DNA of 47,008 bases from CAZAFN01 sp964484795. Its GTDB lineage: Bacteria; Pseudomonadota; Alphaproteobacteria; Methylaequorales; Methylaequoraceae. The position numbers and the translations under genes were made by a program. The stretch lies in NCBI GenBank assembly GCA_964484795.1, contig CAZAFN010000009.1, positions 1 through 47,008 of the forward strand, given 5' to 3'. Positions within the stretch are counted from its first letter, which is position 1. The number at the start of each line of letters is the position of its first letter. Below, piece after piece: positions 24,155-33,747 of this stretch. The notes beneath the pieces are model-generated. The model did not search any database, was not told the DNA's origin, and saw only the letters and a list, made by a program, of their open reading frames with translations.

Positions 24155-26343
24155 ACGAAATTTCAGATAATATTACACCTGAATTAATTAAAAGTCATGG
24201 ACTGACTAATGAAGAATTCAAACGTATAATCAAAATTCTCAAAAGATCACCTAATATATTGGAAATTGGAATATTTTCTGTAATGTGGAGTGAACATTGT
24301 TCATATAAATCAACAAAGAAATGGCTTAAAACTCTTCCAACAACAGGTGAACATGTCATTTGTGGTCCAGGAGAAAATGCGGGAGTAATTGATATTGGGG
24401 ATGACGATGCAATAGTCTTCAAAATGGAAAGTCATAATCATCCGTCGTTTATAGAACCTTATCAAGGAGCAGCTACTGGCGTAGGCGGAATTATGAGAGA
24501 TGTATTTACGATGGGAGCAAGGCCAATAGCAAATCTAAATTCTTTGAGATTCGGTGACCCTTCAAATTTAAAAACAAAAAATTTACTTTCAGGAGTTGTA
24601 AAAGGAATTGGGGACTATGGAAATTGTGTTGGAATTCCAACCGTTGGTGGAGAGTGTTTTTTTCACAAATGTTACAATAATAATATTCTTGTAAATGCAA
24701 TGTGTGTTGGTTTAGCAAAAAAAAAAAAAATTTTTTACTCTATTGCCAAAGGTGAAGATAATCCAATAATTTACGTAGGTTCAAAGACTGGTAGAGATGG
24801 AATTCATGGAGCTACTATGGCATCATCGGAGTTTGATGATGAATCAGACAAACAAAGACCACAAGTTCAAGTTGGGGATCCATTTATGGAAAAGTTATTA
24901 TTAGAATCATGCTTAGAATTAATGCAACACGATGCAATTGTTGCAATCCAGGATATGGGAGCAGCTGGCTTAACATCATCATCTTTTGAAATGGCATCAA
25001 AAGGAAACTGCGGTGTTCAATTATACTTGGACAAAGTGCCTTGTAGAGAGGAGAATATGACGCCATATGAAATGATGTTATCAGAAACTCAAGAAAGAAT
25101 GTTAATGGTCATCAAACCTGAAAGAAAAGATCTTACATTCAAAATATTTAATAAATGGGGATTGCAGGCCAAAGAAATAGGAAAGATAACAAAATCTGGC
25201 AAAATGGAAATTTTTTTCAACAAAAAACTAGCTGGTTGTCTTCCAATCAAACCTCTTGCGGACTCTTCACCAGAATACGACCGACCATCAAAAAAAACCA
25301 AAAAGATTAAAATAAGAGATAAAGGGTTGAGAAAAAATTTGAATTGTAAAGAAGCATTGTTAAAAATTTTATCTGGGCCAAACCACTCTTCAAAAAAATG
25401 GCTGTATAGTCAATATGATTCATCAGTTATGTGTGATACAATTTATTCATCTGAAAAATCTGATGCTGCAGTTGTAAGAATTCACAATACAAATAAGGCA
25501 ATTGCAATTTCGTGCGATTGCAACCCCATATACTGTAAATCTGATCCAAAATTAGGTTCTCAAATAGCCGTTGCAGAATCATGGAGAAACCTAATTGCGG
25601 CTGGGGCAGATCCTTTAGCAATAACTGACAATTTAAATTTTGGTAATCCTGAAAAAAAAGAAATTATGTATGAAATTAAAGAATCTATCAAAGGAATCAA
25701 GATTGCCTGCAAACACCTTAACTACCCTGTAGTGTCTGGCAATGTCTCGTTATACAATGAGACTAAAAAAGAGCCCATATACCCAACACCAGTCATTGGA
25801 GGGGTAGGAGTGATAAAGAAGTTGTCATACGCGAAAGGCCTTAAGATGACTCAAGAATCTGATGTATTTGTTCTTGGCAAAACCAAAGGTCATTTAGAAT
25901 TATCAACATTCAATCAGATTCAGAAAAAAATCTTTGGAAATCCTCCAAAATTAGATTTAGGTGAAGAATTAAAAAATGGCAACTTTGTAAAAAAATTAAT
26001 AAAAAATACAAAGATAATAATAGGGTGTCATGATCTTTCAGATGGAGGGATGGCATTGGCACTTGCAGAATTGTGCATTGCCAATGAAATGGGCATTGAG
26101 ATTACAATTCCCATTAAAAAAAATAAGCTTGAAGGATGGTTGTTTGGTGAAGATCAATCAAGATACATAATAATAAGCAATGATGGAAAAAAACTAATAG
26201 ATCTAGCAAAAAAAGAAAAAGTTTTTATTCAAAAAATTGGGTTGGTCAAGGGAAACTCATTGAATATTAAAAATCAGTTTGATATTTCCGTAAAAAAACT
26301 TGTAAAATATAATAGCAAATGGTTTATTAATTATACTAGGTAA
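24151..26343 (+). CDS. purL: Phosphoribosylformylglycinamidine synthase subunit PurL
   Basis: PurL is the ATP-dependent synthetase of FGAM synthase, in its 730-residue small form that requires PurS and PurQ. Family blocks include MWSEHCSYKSTK, GPGENAGVIDIGDD, KMESHNHPSFIEPYQGAATG, TVGGE and the second-half DGGMALALAE. A run of 14 A residues (24717-24730) encodes four consecutive lysines after Ala (LAKKKK) with the frame intact. It runs straight into bolA, whose ATG follows the stop. Confidence 0.97.
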   Translation: MNEISDNITPELIKSHGLTNEEFKRIIKILKRSPNILEIGIFSVMWSEHCSYKSTKKWLKTLPTTGEHVICGPGENAGVIDIGDDDAIVFKMESHNHPSFIEPYQGAATGVGGIMRDVFTMGARPIANLNSLRFGDPSNLKTKNLLSGVVKGIGDYGNCVGIPTVGGECFFHKCYNNNILVNAMCVGLAKKKKIFYSIAKGEDNPIIYVGSKTGRDGIHGATMASSEFDDESDKQRPQVQVGDPFMEKLLLESCLELMQHDAIVAIQDMGAAGLTSSSFEMASKGNCGVQLYLDKVPCREENMTPYEMMLSETQERMLMVIKPERKDLTFKIFNKWGLQAKEIGKITKSGKMEIFFNKKLAGCLPIKPLADSSPEYDRPSKKTKKIKIRDKGLRKNLNCKEALLKILSGPNHSSKKWLYSQYDSSVMCDTIYSSEKSDAAVVRIHNTNKAIAISCDCNPIYCKSDPKLGSQIAVAESWRNLIAAGADPLAITDNLNFGNPEKKEIMYEIKESIKGIKIACKHLNYPVVSGNVSLYNETKKEPIYPTPVIGGVGVIKKLSYAKGLKMTQESDVFVLGKTKGHLELSTFNQIQKKIFGNPPKLDLGEELKNGNFVKKLIKNTKIIIGCHDLSDGGMALALAELCIANEMGIEITIPIKKNKLEGWLFGEDQSRYIIISNDGKKLIDLAKKEKVFIQKIGLVKGNSLNIKNQFDISVKKLVKYNSKWFINYTR

Positions 26344-26574
26344 ATGACATTAACTGCTATTGAAATTAAAGATCTAATTAAAAAAAAATTACCCGATGCT
26401 GAAATAGAAATTGACGACATTAAGGGTGATAACAATCATTACCACGCCAAAATAAGATCAGCAAAATTTAAAGGTTTATCTAAAATTAAACAGCATCAAA
26501 TGATCTATAACGCAATAGGTTCTCATATGGGAACTACGCTCCACGCTCTAATGTTAACTACAAGTGAATTATAA
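26344..26574 (+). CDS. bolA: BolA-family protein
   Basis: A 76-residue BolA-like protein. The DNA/Fe-S-partner fold is recognised from IKKKLPDAEIEIDDI, DNNHYHAKI and the helix KIKQHQMIYNAIG, with the invariant His in HALML near the end. BolA proteins pair with monothiol glutaredoxins to hold or sense [2Fe-2S] clusters, and the next gene is such a glutaredoxin. Both trail the purine genes, a conserved alphaproteobacterial order. Confidence 0.94.
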   Translation: MTLTAIEIKDLIKKKLPDAEIEIDDIKGDNNHYHAKIRSAKFKGLSKIKQHQMIYNAIGSHMGTTLHALMLTTSEL

Positions 26575-26588
26575 ATGAGGATACTTTT

Positions 26589-26930
26589 ATGACAGAACGT
26601 TCAAATGACAAAATAAAAAAAATGATAAAAAGTGATGATGTTGTTTTATTTATGAAGGGAACTCCAGAGTTTCCCCAGTGTGGTTTTTCTGCCAATGTGG
26701 TAGGAATTTTAAATTATTTGGGAGTTAATTTTTCAAGTTATAATGTTCTTGATGATGATGATTTAAGACAGGGAATTAAAGACTACTCTGAATGGCCTAC
26801 TATTCCTCAAATCTATATGAAAAATGAATTTGTAGGTGGTTGCGATATACTTCGGGAAACTGTTGAGAACGGTGAATTTATAGAAATGCTCAAAAAATAC
26901 AAAATTCATTACAAAATAAATCAAAATTAA
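26589..26930 (+). CDS. grxD: Monothiol glutaredoxin Grx4 type
   Basis: The 113-residue product has the CGFS active site (Cys31 in PQCGFSANVV), the preceding FMKGTPEFP, the glutathione-binding WPTIPQIYMKNEF and GGCDILRE. It carries [2Fe-2S] clusters with glutathione and partners BolA, encoded 14 bases upstream. FGAM synthesis leads to PurF-type Fe-S enzymes in some bacteria, but no direct link to the purine genes is shown by the sequence. The 3' end overlaps a converging glycosyltransferase gene by 4 bases. Confidence 0.96.
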   Translation: MTERSNDKIKKMIKSDDVVLFMKGTPEFPQCGFSANVVGILNYLGVNFSSYNVLDDDDLRQGIKDYSEWPTIPQIYMKNEFVGGCDILRETVENGEFIEMLKKYKIHYKINQN

Positions 26931-27682
26931 ATTTCATCATTGTTCTTTGATGCTTTAATGGCTGAAACTATGGGATAAATACTACATAATAAACCAACTA
27001 AAAACCCAATTTTACCTGATCTATAGCCCTTCCGAGAAAAATAACATTTGAAAAATCTTGAAAAAATCTTTCTTATTGAAAATAATTTTTTTAGATTTTT
27101 CTTTTGCATTCTTAAATCTAGAGAATGAAGAGAAGTGTTTTTATTAAATCTACCAATCAAATCAGAAATATCTTTTGACATATAATGGAATATTGGATTT
27201 GAAAATTTTTCACCCTTCCTGCCTTTTACATTGTAATCTGGATGAACTCTACCATCCCCCCAATATTTAAAACCTTTTCGGAATAAGGAGAATTTTCCAT
27301 CGGGTGCCATACATGCCATCCAACCAAATTCGATGACTCTTTGTCCCACATAATTTCTAATGGGAATATAAAAAAAATCAAATTTATCTTGTTTAATTTT
27401 GTCCTTGATCTCCTTGCAAAGTTCTTCAGAAACAATCTCATCTGCGTCAATTTCAATTATCCATTCTGAAGAACATTTATTTATACCAAAATTTCTTCTA
27501 TCACCTTCTAAGTTCCAGGAGCCAGAAAAAATTTTGTTAGTATATTTTTTTGATATTTTCTTTGTTTCATCTTCAGACCTATCCAAAACAATCACAATTT
27601 CATCTGCAAACTCTAATGACTTTAATGTTCTTTCAATTTTGTCTTGTTCATTTCTTGCAATGATAAGTGCTGAAATTTTCAT
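26927..27682 (-). CDS. Family 2 glycosyltransferase, WaaE/KdtX-like
   Basis: A 251-residue GT-A enzyme. The N-terminal ISALIIARNEQDKIERTLKS, then DEIVIVLDRSEDET, and the metal-binding EIDADEIVSEEL fit the lipopolysaccharide core glucosyltransferase (WaaE/KdtX) group, which adds beta-glucose to heptose. The C-terminal part has a basic region and a weakly hydrophobic end that could attach to the inner membrane. It stands as a single gene between grxD and rpsD. The donor and acceptor are inferred from family resemblance. Confidence 0.82.
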   Translation of the reverse strand: MKISALIIARNEQDKIERTLKSLEFADEIVIVLDRSEDETKKISKKYTNKIFSGSWNLEGDRRNFGINKCSSEWIIEIDADEIVSEELCKEIKDKIKQDKFDFFYIPIRNYVGQRVIEFGWMACMAPDGKFSLFRKGFKYWGDGRVHPDYNVKGRKGEKFSNPIFHYMSKDISDLIGRFNKNTSLHSLDLRMQKKNLKKLFSIRKIFSRFFKCYFSRKGYRSGKIGFLVGLLCSIYPIVSAIKASKNNDEI

Positions 27683-27789
27683 AAGATTATTATAATTTTT
27701 TTAAAAAAAAGTAACAAAAATTACCTAACTCTAGTTAAAATCATTCTGAATGAATTAACAGATTTAAAGAATTTTTTATTACTTAATTA

Positions 27790-28407
27790 CTATCTAGAAT
27801 AATACTCAATTACAAGATTTGGTTCCATGATAACTGGATAAGGAACTTCATTAGGCTTAGGTCCTTTTAAAAAAGTCCCTTTCATTTTATCATAGTCAAC
27901 AGATAAATATTCTGGAGCATCTCTTTCAGTTGAACTAATTGCCTCAAGAACTAATGGCATTTCACGACTTTTTTCTTTAACTTCCACAATGTCACCATCT
28001 TTTAATGAGTATGATGGTATAGAAACTTTCTTTCCATTAACCTTAATATGCCCATGGCTTACAAATTGTCTTGCAGCAAAAATGGTAGTTACAAATTTCA
28101 TTCTGTATACTGTGGCATCTAGTCTTCTTTCTAATAGCTCAATCAAATTCTCACTGGTATTCCCTTTTAATCCTGAGGCCTTAAAGAAAATATTTCTAAA
28201 TTGTTTTTCGGTAATATAGCCATAATGACATTTAAGCTTCTGCTTAGCCATTAGCTGAAGACCAAAATCTGATGGTTTTCTTCTTTTATTTTGGCCATTA
28301 TGTCCTGGTGGATAGTCTCTTCTATTAAATGGACTCTTTGGACGACCCCATAGATTACATTTAAGTCTTCTGTCAATTTTATATTTAGATTTTAAAATTC
28401 GTGTCAT
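27790..28407 (-). CDS. rpsD: 30S ribosomal protein S4
   Basis: The 205-residue S4 protein nucleates small-subunit assembly on 16S rRNA. RRDYPPGHNGQNKRRKPSDFG is the conserved N-terminal region and the S4 RNA-binding domain spans LERRLDATVYRM to SHGHIKVNGKKV. It is a single gene, away from the alpha operon, as in other Alphaproteobacteria. A 107-base AT-rich gap separates it from the next gene downstream. Confidence 0.98.
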   Translation of the reverse strand: MTRILKSKYKIDRRLKCNLWGRPKSPFNRRDYPPGHNGQNKRRKPSDFGLQLMAKQKLKCHYGYITEKQFRNIFFKASGLKGNTSENLIELLERRLDATVYRMKFVTTIFAARQFVSHGHIKVNGKKVSIPSYSLKDGDIVEVKEKSREMPLVLEAISSTERDAPEYLSVDYDKMKGTFLKGPKPNEVPYPVIMEPNLVIEYYSR

Positions 28408-28454
28408 ACCAAAGAAAATATACTTTTAAAAAAATTAATGTCAATTCCATTTGA

Positions 28455-29192
28455 TCAAATCTTGTCTTTTGACAAACTTCTAATTATACCCATCAAGATC
28501 TTAATTTCAGAAGAATCCATTTGTATTTTACCAAAAATCTTTCTTATCTTTTGTTGAGTGGTTTTTTTTCTTTCCTTTACCAAAAAAAAACCCGAACTTT
28601 CTAATTTTTCTTCAAGCAAAGAATAAAAATTAATTATCTCATTTTTTTTTGCATATTCCTTGGAAGTTTCAATTAAGTAGTCTTTTTTAAATGAACCATT
28701 ATTAAGAACTTTATTGATCTCGTAACAGACTATCATCACCGCATGGGAAAGATTTAATGAAGAAAACTTGGGGTTAGATGGAATTCTAAAGAGTCGATCA
28801 CAATAAGAAATGTGATTATTGTCAAGGCCTGCATTTTCAGGACCAAAAACCAGTCCAACTTTTTTTTTGGTTGTCTTAGTCATTTTGATAATATCAGTAA
28901 TACCAATATAATTTTTCTCAATTGCTCTATTTCTATTAGTTACAGCAATGACAAAGTTTAGATCCCCAATAGAATCCTTAAAATTTTCAAAAACCTTAAT
29001 CTTTTTTAAAACTTTCTCAGCTCCTGCTGATACTGGAATGATCTTCTCATTATTCATTTTAAATTGTGGACTCACAATTCTTAATTTTTGGAATTCAAAA
29101 TTAAGCATTGCTCTAGCAACTGCTCCTAAATTTTCCGGCAATTGCGTATTTACTAAAATAATTTCAGGTAATAAAAAATTCTGAGAAATCAT
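28455..29192 (-). CDS. trmJ: tRNA/rRNA 2'-O-methyltransferase, TrmJ type
   Basis: A SPOUT-fold RNA methyltransferase of 245 residues. The SAM-knot motifs are VNTQLPENLGAVARAMLNF, LVFGPENAGL and the SLNLSHAVMIVCYE block. TrmJ methylates the ribose of residue 32 in several tRNAs. The C-terminal extension (about 165-245) is the usual helical tail of this subgroup. LasT-type enzymes are the close alternative. It follows cimA by seven bases in the minus-strand run. Confidence 0.87.
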   Translation of the reverse strand: MISQNFLLPEIILVNTQLPENLGAVARAMLNFEFQKLRIVSPQFKMNNEKIIPVSAGAEKVLKKIKVFENFKDSIGDLNFVIAVTNRNRAIEKNYIGITDIIKMTKTTKKKVGLVFGPENAGLDNNHISYCDRLFRIPSNPKFSSLNLSHAVMIVCYEINKVLNNGSFKKDYLIETSKEYAKKNEIINFYSLLEEKLESSGFFLVKERKKTTQQKIRKIFGKIQMDSSEIKILMGIIRSLSKDKI

Positions 29193-29199
29193 TCAAAAC

Positions 29200-30783
29200 T
29201 TATGATTTTAATAAATGAAAAGTAATACTATCATGAAGTGCTATATATGATGCATCAATCACATTATTTGACACTCCAATTGTTGACCAAGTGGTTTTTT
29301 CATTAGATGATTCTATTCTAACTCTTACAAGAGCTTTTGTGCCGTCTTGAGGAGTTAGAATCCTAACTTTATAATCAACTAAATTTAATTTTTTTAATAT
29401 TGGAAAAAATTTAACCAAAGCTTTCCTCAATGCATTATCAAGAGCATGAATTGGACCGTTACCTTCAGATTCACTGTAAAAACCTTTCTTGCCAACAATG
29501 ATTCTAACTCTAGCCTCTGAAGAAGTTACAAATTCATTAGATGAATTCTTTTTTTTTTTATCGGAAACTACAAAATTTTCCAAACTATAGAATTCCTTAA
29601 TTTTTTGAAATTTTCTTCTGGCTAATAATTCAAAACTTGCCTCTGCCCCATCATATGCATAACCGAGGAATTCCTGTTTTTTAATCAAGTCTAAAAATTT
29701 TTTTACTTCTTTTTCCTTTCCTTGAACATTGATTTTAAATCTTTTCAATTTATTGATTACATTACTTTTTCCAGATTGATTTGAAACAACTAAAACTCTT
29801 TCATTTCCAACTTGATCAGGATCAATGTGTTCATAACATCTTGGATCTTTCTCTACAGCGGAAATGTGCAATCCTCCTTTGTGAGCAAATGCAGCCGTTC
29901 CAACAAAAGGTAAATTTCTAGGTGATTGTCTATTTAACGTTTCATCTATTTGTCTGCTAACTGAAGTCAGTTTCTTCAAATTTTTTTTTAACTTGCAATC
30001 GTATCCCATTTTTAAAATTAAATTTGATAAAACATTTATTAAATTTGCATTCCCACATCTTTCACCCAAACCATTGAATGTACCTTGTATCTGACAAACG
30101 CCATTTCTTACAGATTCTAGGGAATTATATGTTGAATTATCAGTATCATTGTGAAAATGAACCCCAAGATTTTCTTCAGGAACAACTTCTTTAACATTTT
30201 CTATTATATTTTTAACTTCATAAGGCAATGTACCACCATTGGTATCACAAAGAACAATCCAGCTAGCACCTGAATCATAAGCTCTTTTAATAGACTCGAG
30301 TGAGTATTTTGGGTTATTTTTAAAACCGTCAAAAAAATGTTCTGCGTCAAACATAACCTCTTCTAATCTTCCTGATGCGTAAGTTATGGTGTCACTTATC
30401 ATATCTAAATTTTCTTCTAATGAAACTTTTAGTGCATTCTTTACCTGAAAATCCCAAGATTTGCCAACCAAACAAGCAGAAGATACTCCAGAGTTAATTA
30501 TGGCATTAAGTCCAGGGTCATTCTGTGAACTTTTTCCAAATTTTCTCATCATACCAAATGCAACAATTTTCGATGATTTTAATTTTGGCAATGATTTAAA
30601 AAACTTATCATCCGTAGGGTTGGCACCAGGCCACCCTCCTTCTATATAATCAACTCCAAGATCATTAAGTATCGACAGTATTTTTAATTTGTCATCCAAG
30701 CTAAAGTTTACACCTTTAGTTTGAGCACCATCTCTTAAAGTACTATCATATATCTTTATTTGTCGTTTTTTCACAATTTGCAA
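29200..30783 (-). CDS. cimA: (R)-citramalate synthase
   Basis: CimA condenses acetyl-CoA with pyruvate to citramalate, a threonine-independent entry to isoleucine. At 527 residues it belongs to the LeuA-like family: YDSTLRDGAQTKGVNFS, the metal-site GVHFHNDTDNS, and GLGERCGNANL. The C-terminal LeuA allosteric domain is present (about 390-527), so feedback control by an amino acid is possible. Homocitrate or isopropylmalate synthase are less likely because the N-terminal block fits the citramalate subgroup. The listed start is TTG at 30783; GTG at 30774 is equally plausible and shortens the 38-base overlap with gltX to 29. Confidence 0.9.
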   Translation of the reverse strand: MQIVKKRQIKIYDSTLRDGAQTKGVNFSLDDKLKILSILNDLGVDYIEGGWPGANPTDDKFFKSLPKLKSSKIVAFGMMRKFGKSSQNDPGLNAIINSGVSSACLVGKSWDFQVKNALKVSLEENLDMISDTITYASGRLEEVMFDAEHFFDGFKNNPKYSLESIKRAYDSGASWIVLCDTNGGTLPYEVKNIIENVKEVVPEENLGVHFHNDTDNSTYNSLESVRNGVCQIQGTFNGLGERCGNANLINVLSNLILKMGYDCKLKKNLKKLTSVSRQIDETLNRQSPRNLPFVGTAAFAHKGGLHISAVEKDPRCYEHIDPDQVGNERVLVVSNQSGKSNVINKLKRFKINVQGKEKEVKKFLDLIKKQEFLGYAYDGAEASFELLARRKFQKIKEFYSLENFVVSDKKKKNSSNEFVTSSEARVRIIVGKKGFYSESEGNGPIHALDNALRKALVKFFPILKKLNLVDYKVRILTPQDGTKALVRVRIESSNEKTTWSTIGVSNNVIDASYIALHDSITFHLLKS

Positions 30784-32092
30784 TAATTCTTTTTAGAATT
30801 TCCTCTCGAGTAAACAAAGTTAGCAATTCATTCATACTTGGTCCATAATTTTTGCCCGTCAAAATAATTCTTAGAGTTACATATATATCCTTTGGCTTAA
30901 TATTAACTTCTTCCTTAATTTTTTTTGTCCATTCACTCCAACTTTGCTTAGTAATTTCACTTGGAAGATTATTGCAAATATTTTCAAAAAAAAACGAGTC
31001 TACTTTTATCTTTTCTGTATTTTTATTTATTCCTTTTATTATGTCAAACCACTCGTTTGCCTCATCATAACTAGAAACATTTGATTTTATGATATCCCAA
31101 AATTTTTCATCAAACTCAACATTTATATTTTTTTTTAATTCACTGTAATTTACATTTTTTATGTATTTTGAATTAAGCCTTGTTAAATCATCCAAATCAA
31201 ACAGAACTGAATTTTTAGAAAAGATTGAAAGTTCAAATTTTTTAATAAGATCATCAACACTTTGAAGTTCATCAATTGAGGAACTTGTACCTATTTTATT
31301 TAGATAATTCATTAGAACTAAAGGAGTTATTTTTTTTTCTTTAAATTCTCTTAAGGAAAAAGAGTTTGATCTTTTAGACAATCCACCACCTGTTTTTGAT
31401 CTCATTAATGGGAAATGACCAAACTTTGGTATTGGCGAATCAAGATACTTAAACAATTTTATTTGAGCTGCAGTATTTGTTATGTGATCATCTCCTCTCA
31501 AAATATGACTAACATTAAATTCTGAATCATCAACTACAGAAGTTATTGTAAAAAGGGGCATCTCATCAGATCTAAAAACAACAGGGTCTGAAATCGACAA
31601 ATGGTCAAAACTAATTTTCCCATGAACTTGATCATCCCAACTTATTGGATCATCGTCTAACTTTAATCTCCAGTGAGGGTTTTTGCCAGATGAGATAAAT
31701 TTTGAAATTTCATTTTTTGTCAATTTTAATGCTGATCTATCATAAATTGGTGGTTTTCCTGACTTTAACTGTACCTTACGTTTTAGTGCTAATTCATCAG
31801 ACGTTTCAAAACAAGGATAAATAAATTCTTTATTTTTTAAAAATTCAAAAGTGTCTTTATAGTCTCTAGTTCTATCAGATTGTTTTATAATTCTGTCAAA
31901 AGTTATACCTAACCAGGATAAATCTTCTATTATCGCATCAACAAATTTTTCATCTGATCTTTCTTGATCAGTGTCATCAATTCTAAGGAAAAATTCTAAT
32001 TCTTTATGTTTTGCATACAAATAATTTAATACTGCTACTCTAGCATTTCCAGTGTGAAGATAACCTGTTGGACTTGGCGCAAATCTTAACAT
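30746..32092 (-). CDS. gltX: Glutamyl-tRNA synthetase
   Basis: GltX charges tRNA-Glu. The class I HIGH-type signature is in FAPSPTGYLHTGNARVAVLNY (HTGN in place of HIGH), and the KMSKS-type loop is GGGLSKRSNSFSLREF. The HILRGDDHI block is typical. At 448 residues it is the usual alphaproteobacterial size. These lineages often carry two gltX copies, one of which may charge tRNA-Gln for later amidation; which type this is cannot be told here. It starts one base from the nadE stop. Confidence 0.95.
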   Translation of the reverse strand: MLRFAPSPTGYLHTGNARVAVLNYLYAKHKELEFFLRIDDTDQERSDEKFVDAIIEDLSWLGITFDRIIKQSDRTRDYKDTFEFLKNKEFIYPCFETSDELALKRKVQLKSGKPPIYDRSALKLTKNEISKFISSGKNPHWRLKLDDDPISWDDQVHGKISFDHLSISDPVVFRSDEMPLFTITSVVDDSEFNVSHILRGDDHITNTAAQIKLFKYLDSPIPKFGHFPLMRSKTGGGLSKRSNSFSLREFKEKKITPLVLMNYLNKIGTSSSIDELQSVDDLIKKFELSIFSKNSVLFDLDDLTRLNSKYIKNVNYSELKKNINVEFDEKFWDIIKSNVSSYDEANEWFDIIKGINKNTEKIKVDSFFFENICNNLPSEITKQSWSEWTKKIKEEVNIKPKDIYVTLRIILTGKNYGPSMNELLTLFTREEILKRIIANCEKTTNKDI

Positions 32093-32093
32093 T

Positions 32094-33725
32094 TTAAATC
32101 AAAAAATTATTTGTAATTGGAAATCTTCTATCTTTGTCAAATGACATGCCAGATACCTTAGGTCCTATTGCACTTTGATATCTTTTGTATTCGGAAGTTT
32201 TAATCATTTTCCAAATCTTTCCTACCGTAACTTTATCAAACCCTTTTTTTTCAATTGATTTTAAATCAAGATTTTTATCAATCAGCAATTCTAAAATTTT
32301 GTCAAGAATATTGTAAGGTGGCAAAGTATCCGAATCTTTTTGATTGGGTTTAAGTTCAGCTGTTGGTTCTTTAAGAATTATACTTTTTGGAATAATTCCA
32401 TCTTGTTTTATTTTAAATATATCTAGAATATTTTCATTTCTCCAGTTCGATAACTCAATTATTTGGGTTTTATACAAATCTTTAATTAACGAAAAACCAC
32501 CACACATATCACCATAAAGAGTTGCATAACCAACTGCTAATTCAGATTTATTTCCTGTTGAGATCAATAATGAATCAAACTTGTTTGATATTGCCATCAA
32601 CAACATTCCTCTTATTCGAGATTGAATGTTCTCTTCAGTTATGTCTTTAGGCAGATTATTAAAAAGAAAAGATAATTCCTTTTCAAACATTTTTCTAAGT
32701 GTCTCAATTGAAATATTCTGGATCTTAACACCAAGATTTCTAGATATTTTGAAAGCATCTTCTTTGCTCTGAAATGATGTAAAAATGGAAGGCAAAAAAT
32801 ACGGATTTACATTTTCTTTTCCTAAAACATCAGCTGCAATTGTAAGACAAATTGCTGAATCAATCCCACCCGACAAACCTATAATCGCTGATTTAAAATT
32901 ATTTTTCATTGCATAATTCTCCAAACTAATCATTAGCGCCTTATACAAAGTTTCCATATTATTGGTTTTTTTGGATACAGCTTTCAGAGATGGCAAAATA
33001 TCTGTATCAACAATATTTTCTGATTCAACAAAAAACTCTTCTTGACTGACTACCTTGCCAAATTTATTCATCACAAATGATCCTCCATCAAAAACTAGTT
33101 CATCTTGAGAGCCAACCAAATTTAGATAAATTAAAGGTGATTTAAAAAACAAAGTGTTTTTTTTTGCCATACTCTTTCTCATCTCAAATTTATCAATCTC
33201 AAAAGGAGAGGCATTTATTACAACCATTAAATCAAATTTTTTTTTCTTATTTGCACTAATAAATTCATCTGACCACATATCTTCACAAATTAGAAATTTA
33301 ATTTTCTTTTTTTTAAATTCAAAAAAACCATCATCAATTTTTTTACTTGAAAAATATCTCTTTTCATCAAAAACTCCGTAATTAGGTAGTATGGTTTTAT
33401 TAATCTTGTAAATTATTGAACCTGATTGTATTAAAAATAAAGTGTTATAAATTTCTTTCTTTTCTTTGTTTGGAATATTTAATAAAAAAATCGTTGAATT
33501 TTTTTTTGTTAATTTAATTATTTTTTGTTTGTAGATTTCAACTTTTTTTAAAAAATCATCTCTAAATAAAAGATCTTGAGGCGGATAACCAATTAGAGAA
33601 AGTTCAGTAGTTAAAAAAAAATCACATTTTTCTTGAACAGCCTTTTTAAAAGATTTTTTGATTATATTGAAATTTTTTTCAATTTCTCCAACTGTTGTAT
33701 TCTTTTGAGTTAAAAAAAATCTTAT
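32094..33725 (-). CDS. nadE: Glutamine-dependent NAD synthetase, start codon out of frame (apparent frameshift)
   Basis: NadE amidates nicotinic acid adenine dinucleotide to NAD. The C-terminal synthetase domain has the PP-loop GLSGGIDSAICL, and the N-terminal nitrilase-type glutaminase supplies ammonia. Glutaminase residues are visible: Glu in TTELSLIGYPP and Cys in FLICEDMWSDEF. The frame from 33725 to 32094 gives 543 residues, the family's full length, but has no ATG, GTG or TTG before the ATG at 33278, which would lose the catalytic cysteine. A good ribosome site (GGAGG) and ATG at 33730 read ATG AAA TAA. One extra A would give MKIRFFLTQKNTTVGEIEKN, which matches normal NadE starts. I give the open frame from the ATA at 33725. 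Confidence 0.88.
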   Translation of the reverse strand: MRFFLTQKNTTVGEIEKNFNIIKKSFKKAVQEKCDFFLTTELSLIGYPPQDLLFRDDFLKKVEIYKQKIIKLTKKNSTIFLLNIPNKEKKEIYNTLFLIQSGSIIYKINKTILPNYGVFDEKRYFSSKKIDDGFFEFKKKKIKFLICEDMWSDEFISANKKKKFDLMVVINASPFEIDKFEMRKSMAKKNTLFFKSPLIYLNLVGSQDELVFDGGSFVMNKFGKVVSQEEFFVESENIVDTDILPSLKAVSKKTNNMETLYKALMISLENYAMKNNFKSAIIGLSGGIDSAICLTIAADVLGKENVNPYFLPSIFTSFQSKEDAFKISRNLGVKIQNISIETLRKMFEKELSFLFNNLPKDITEENIQSRIRGMLLMAISNKFDSLLISTGNKSELAVGYATLYGDMCGGFSLIKDLYKTQIIELSNWRNENILDIFKIKQDGIIPKSIILKEPTAELKPNQKDSDTLPPYNILDKILELLIDKNLDLKSIEKKGFDKVTVGKIWKMIKTSEYKRYQSAIGPKVSGMSFDKDRRFPITNNFLI

Positions 33726-33747
33726 TTCATACCTCCATTATTAATAA

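Noticed and set aside
27725..27760. Near-palindrome TCATTCTGAATGA downstream of the rpsD stop.
   Set aside because: The loop would be one base and no T run follows, so it is not a credible terminator hairpin.
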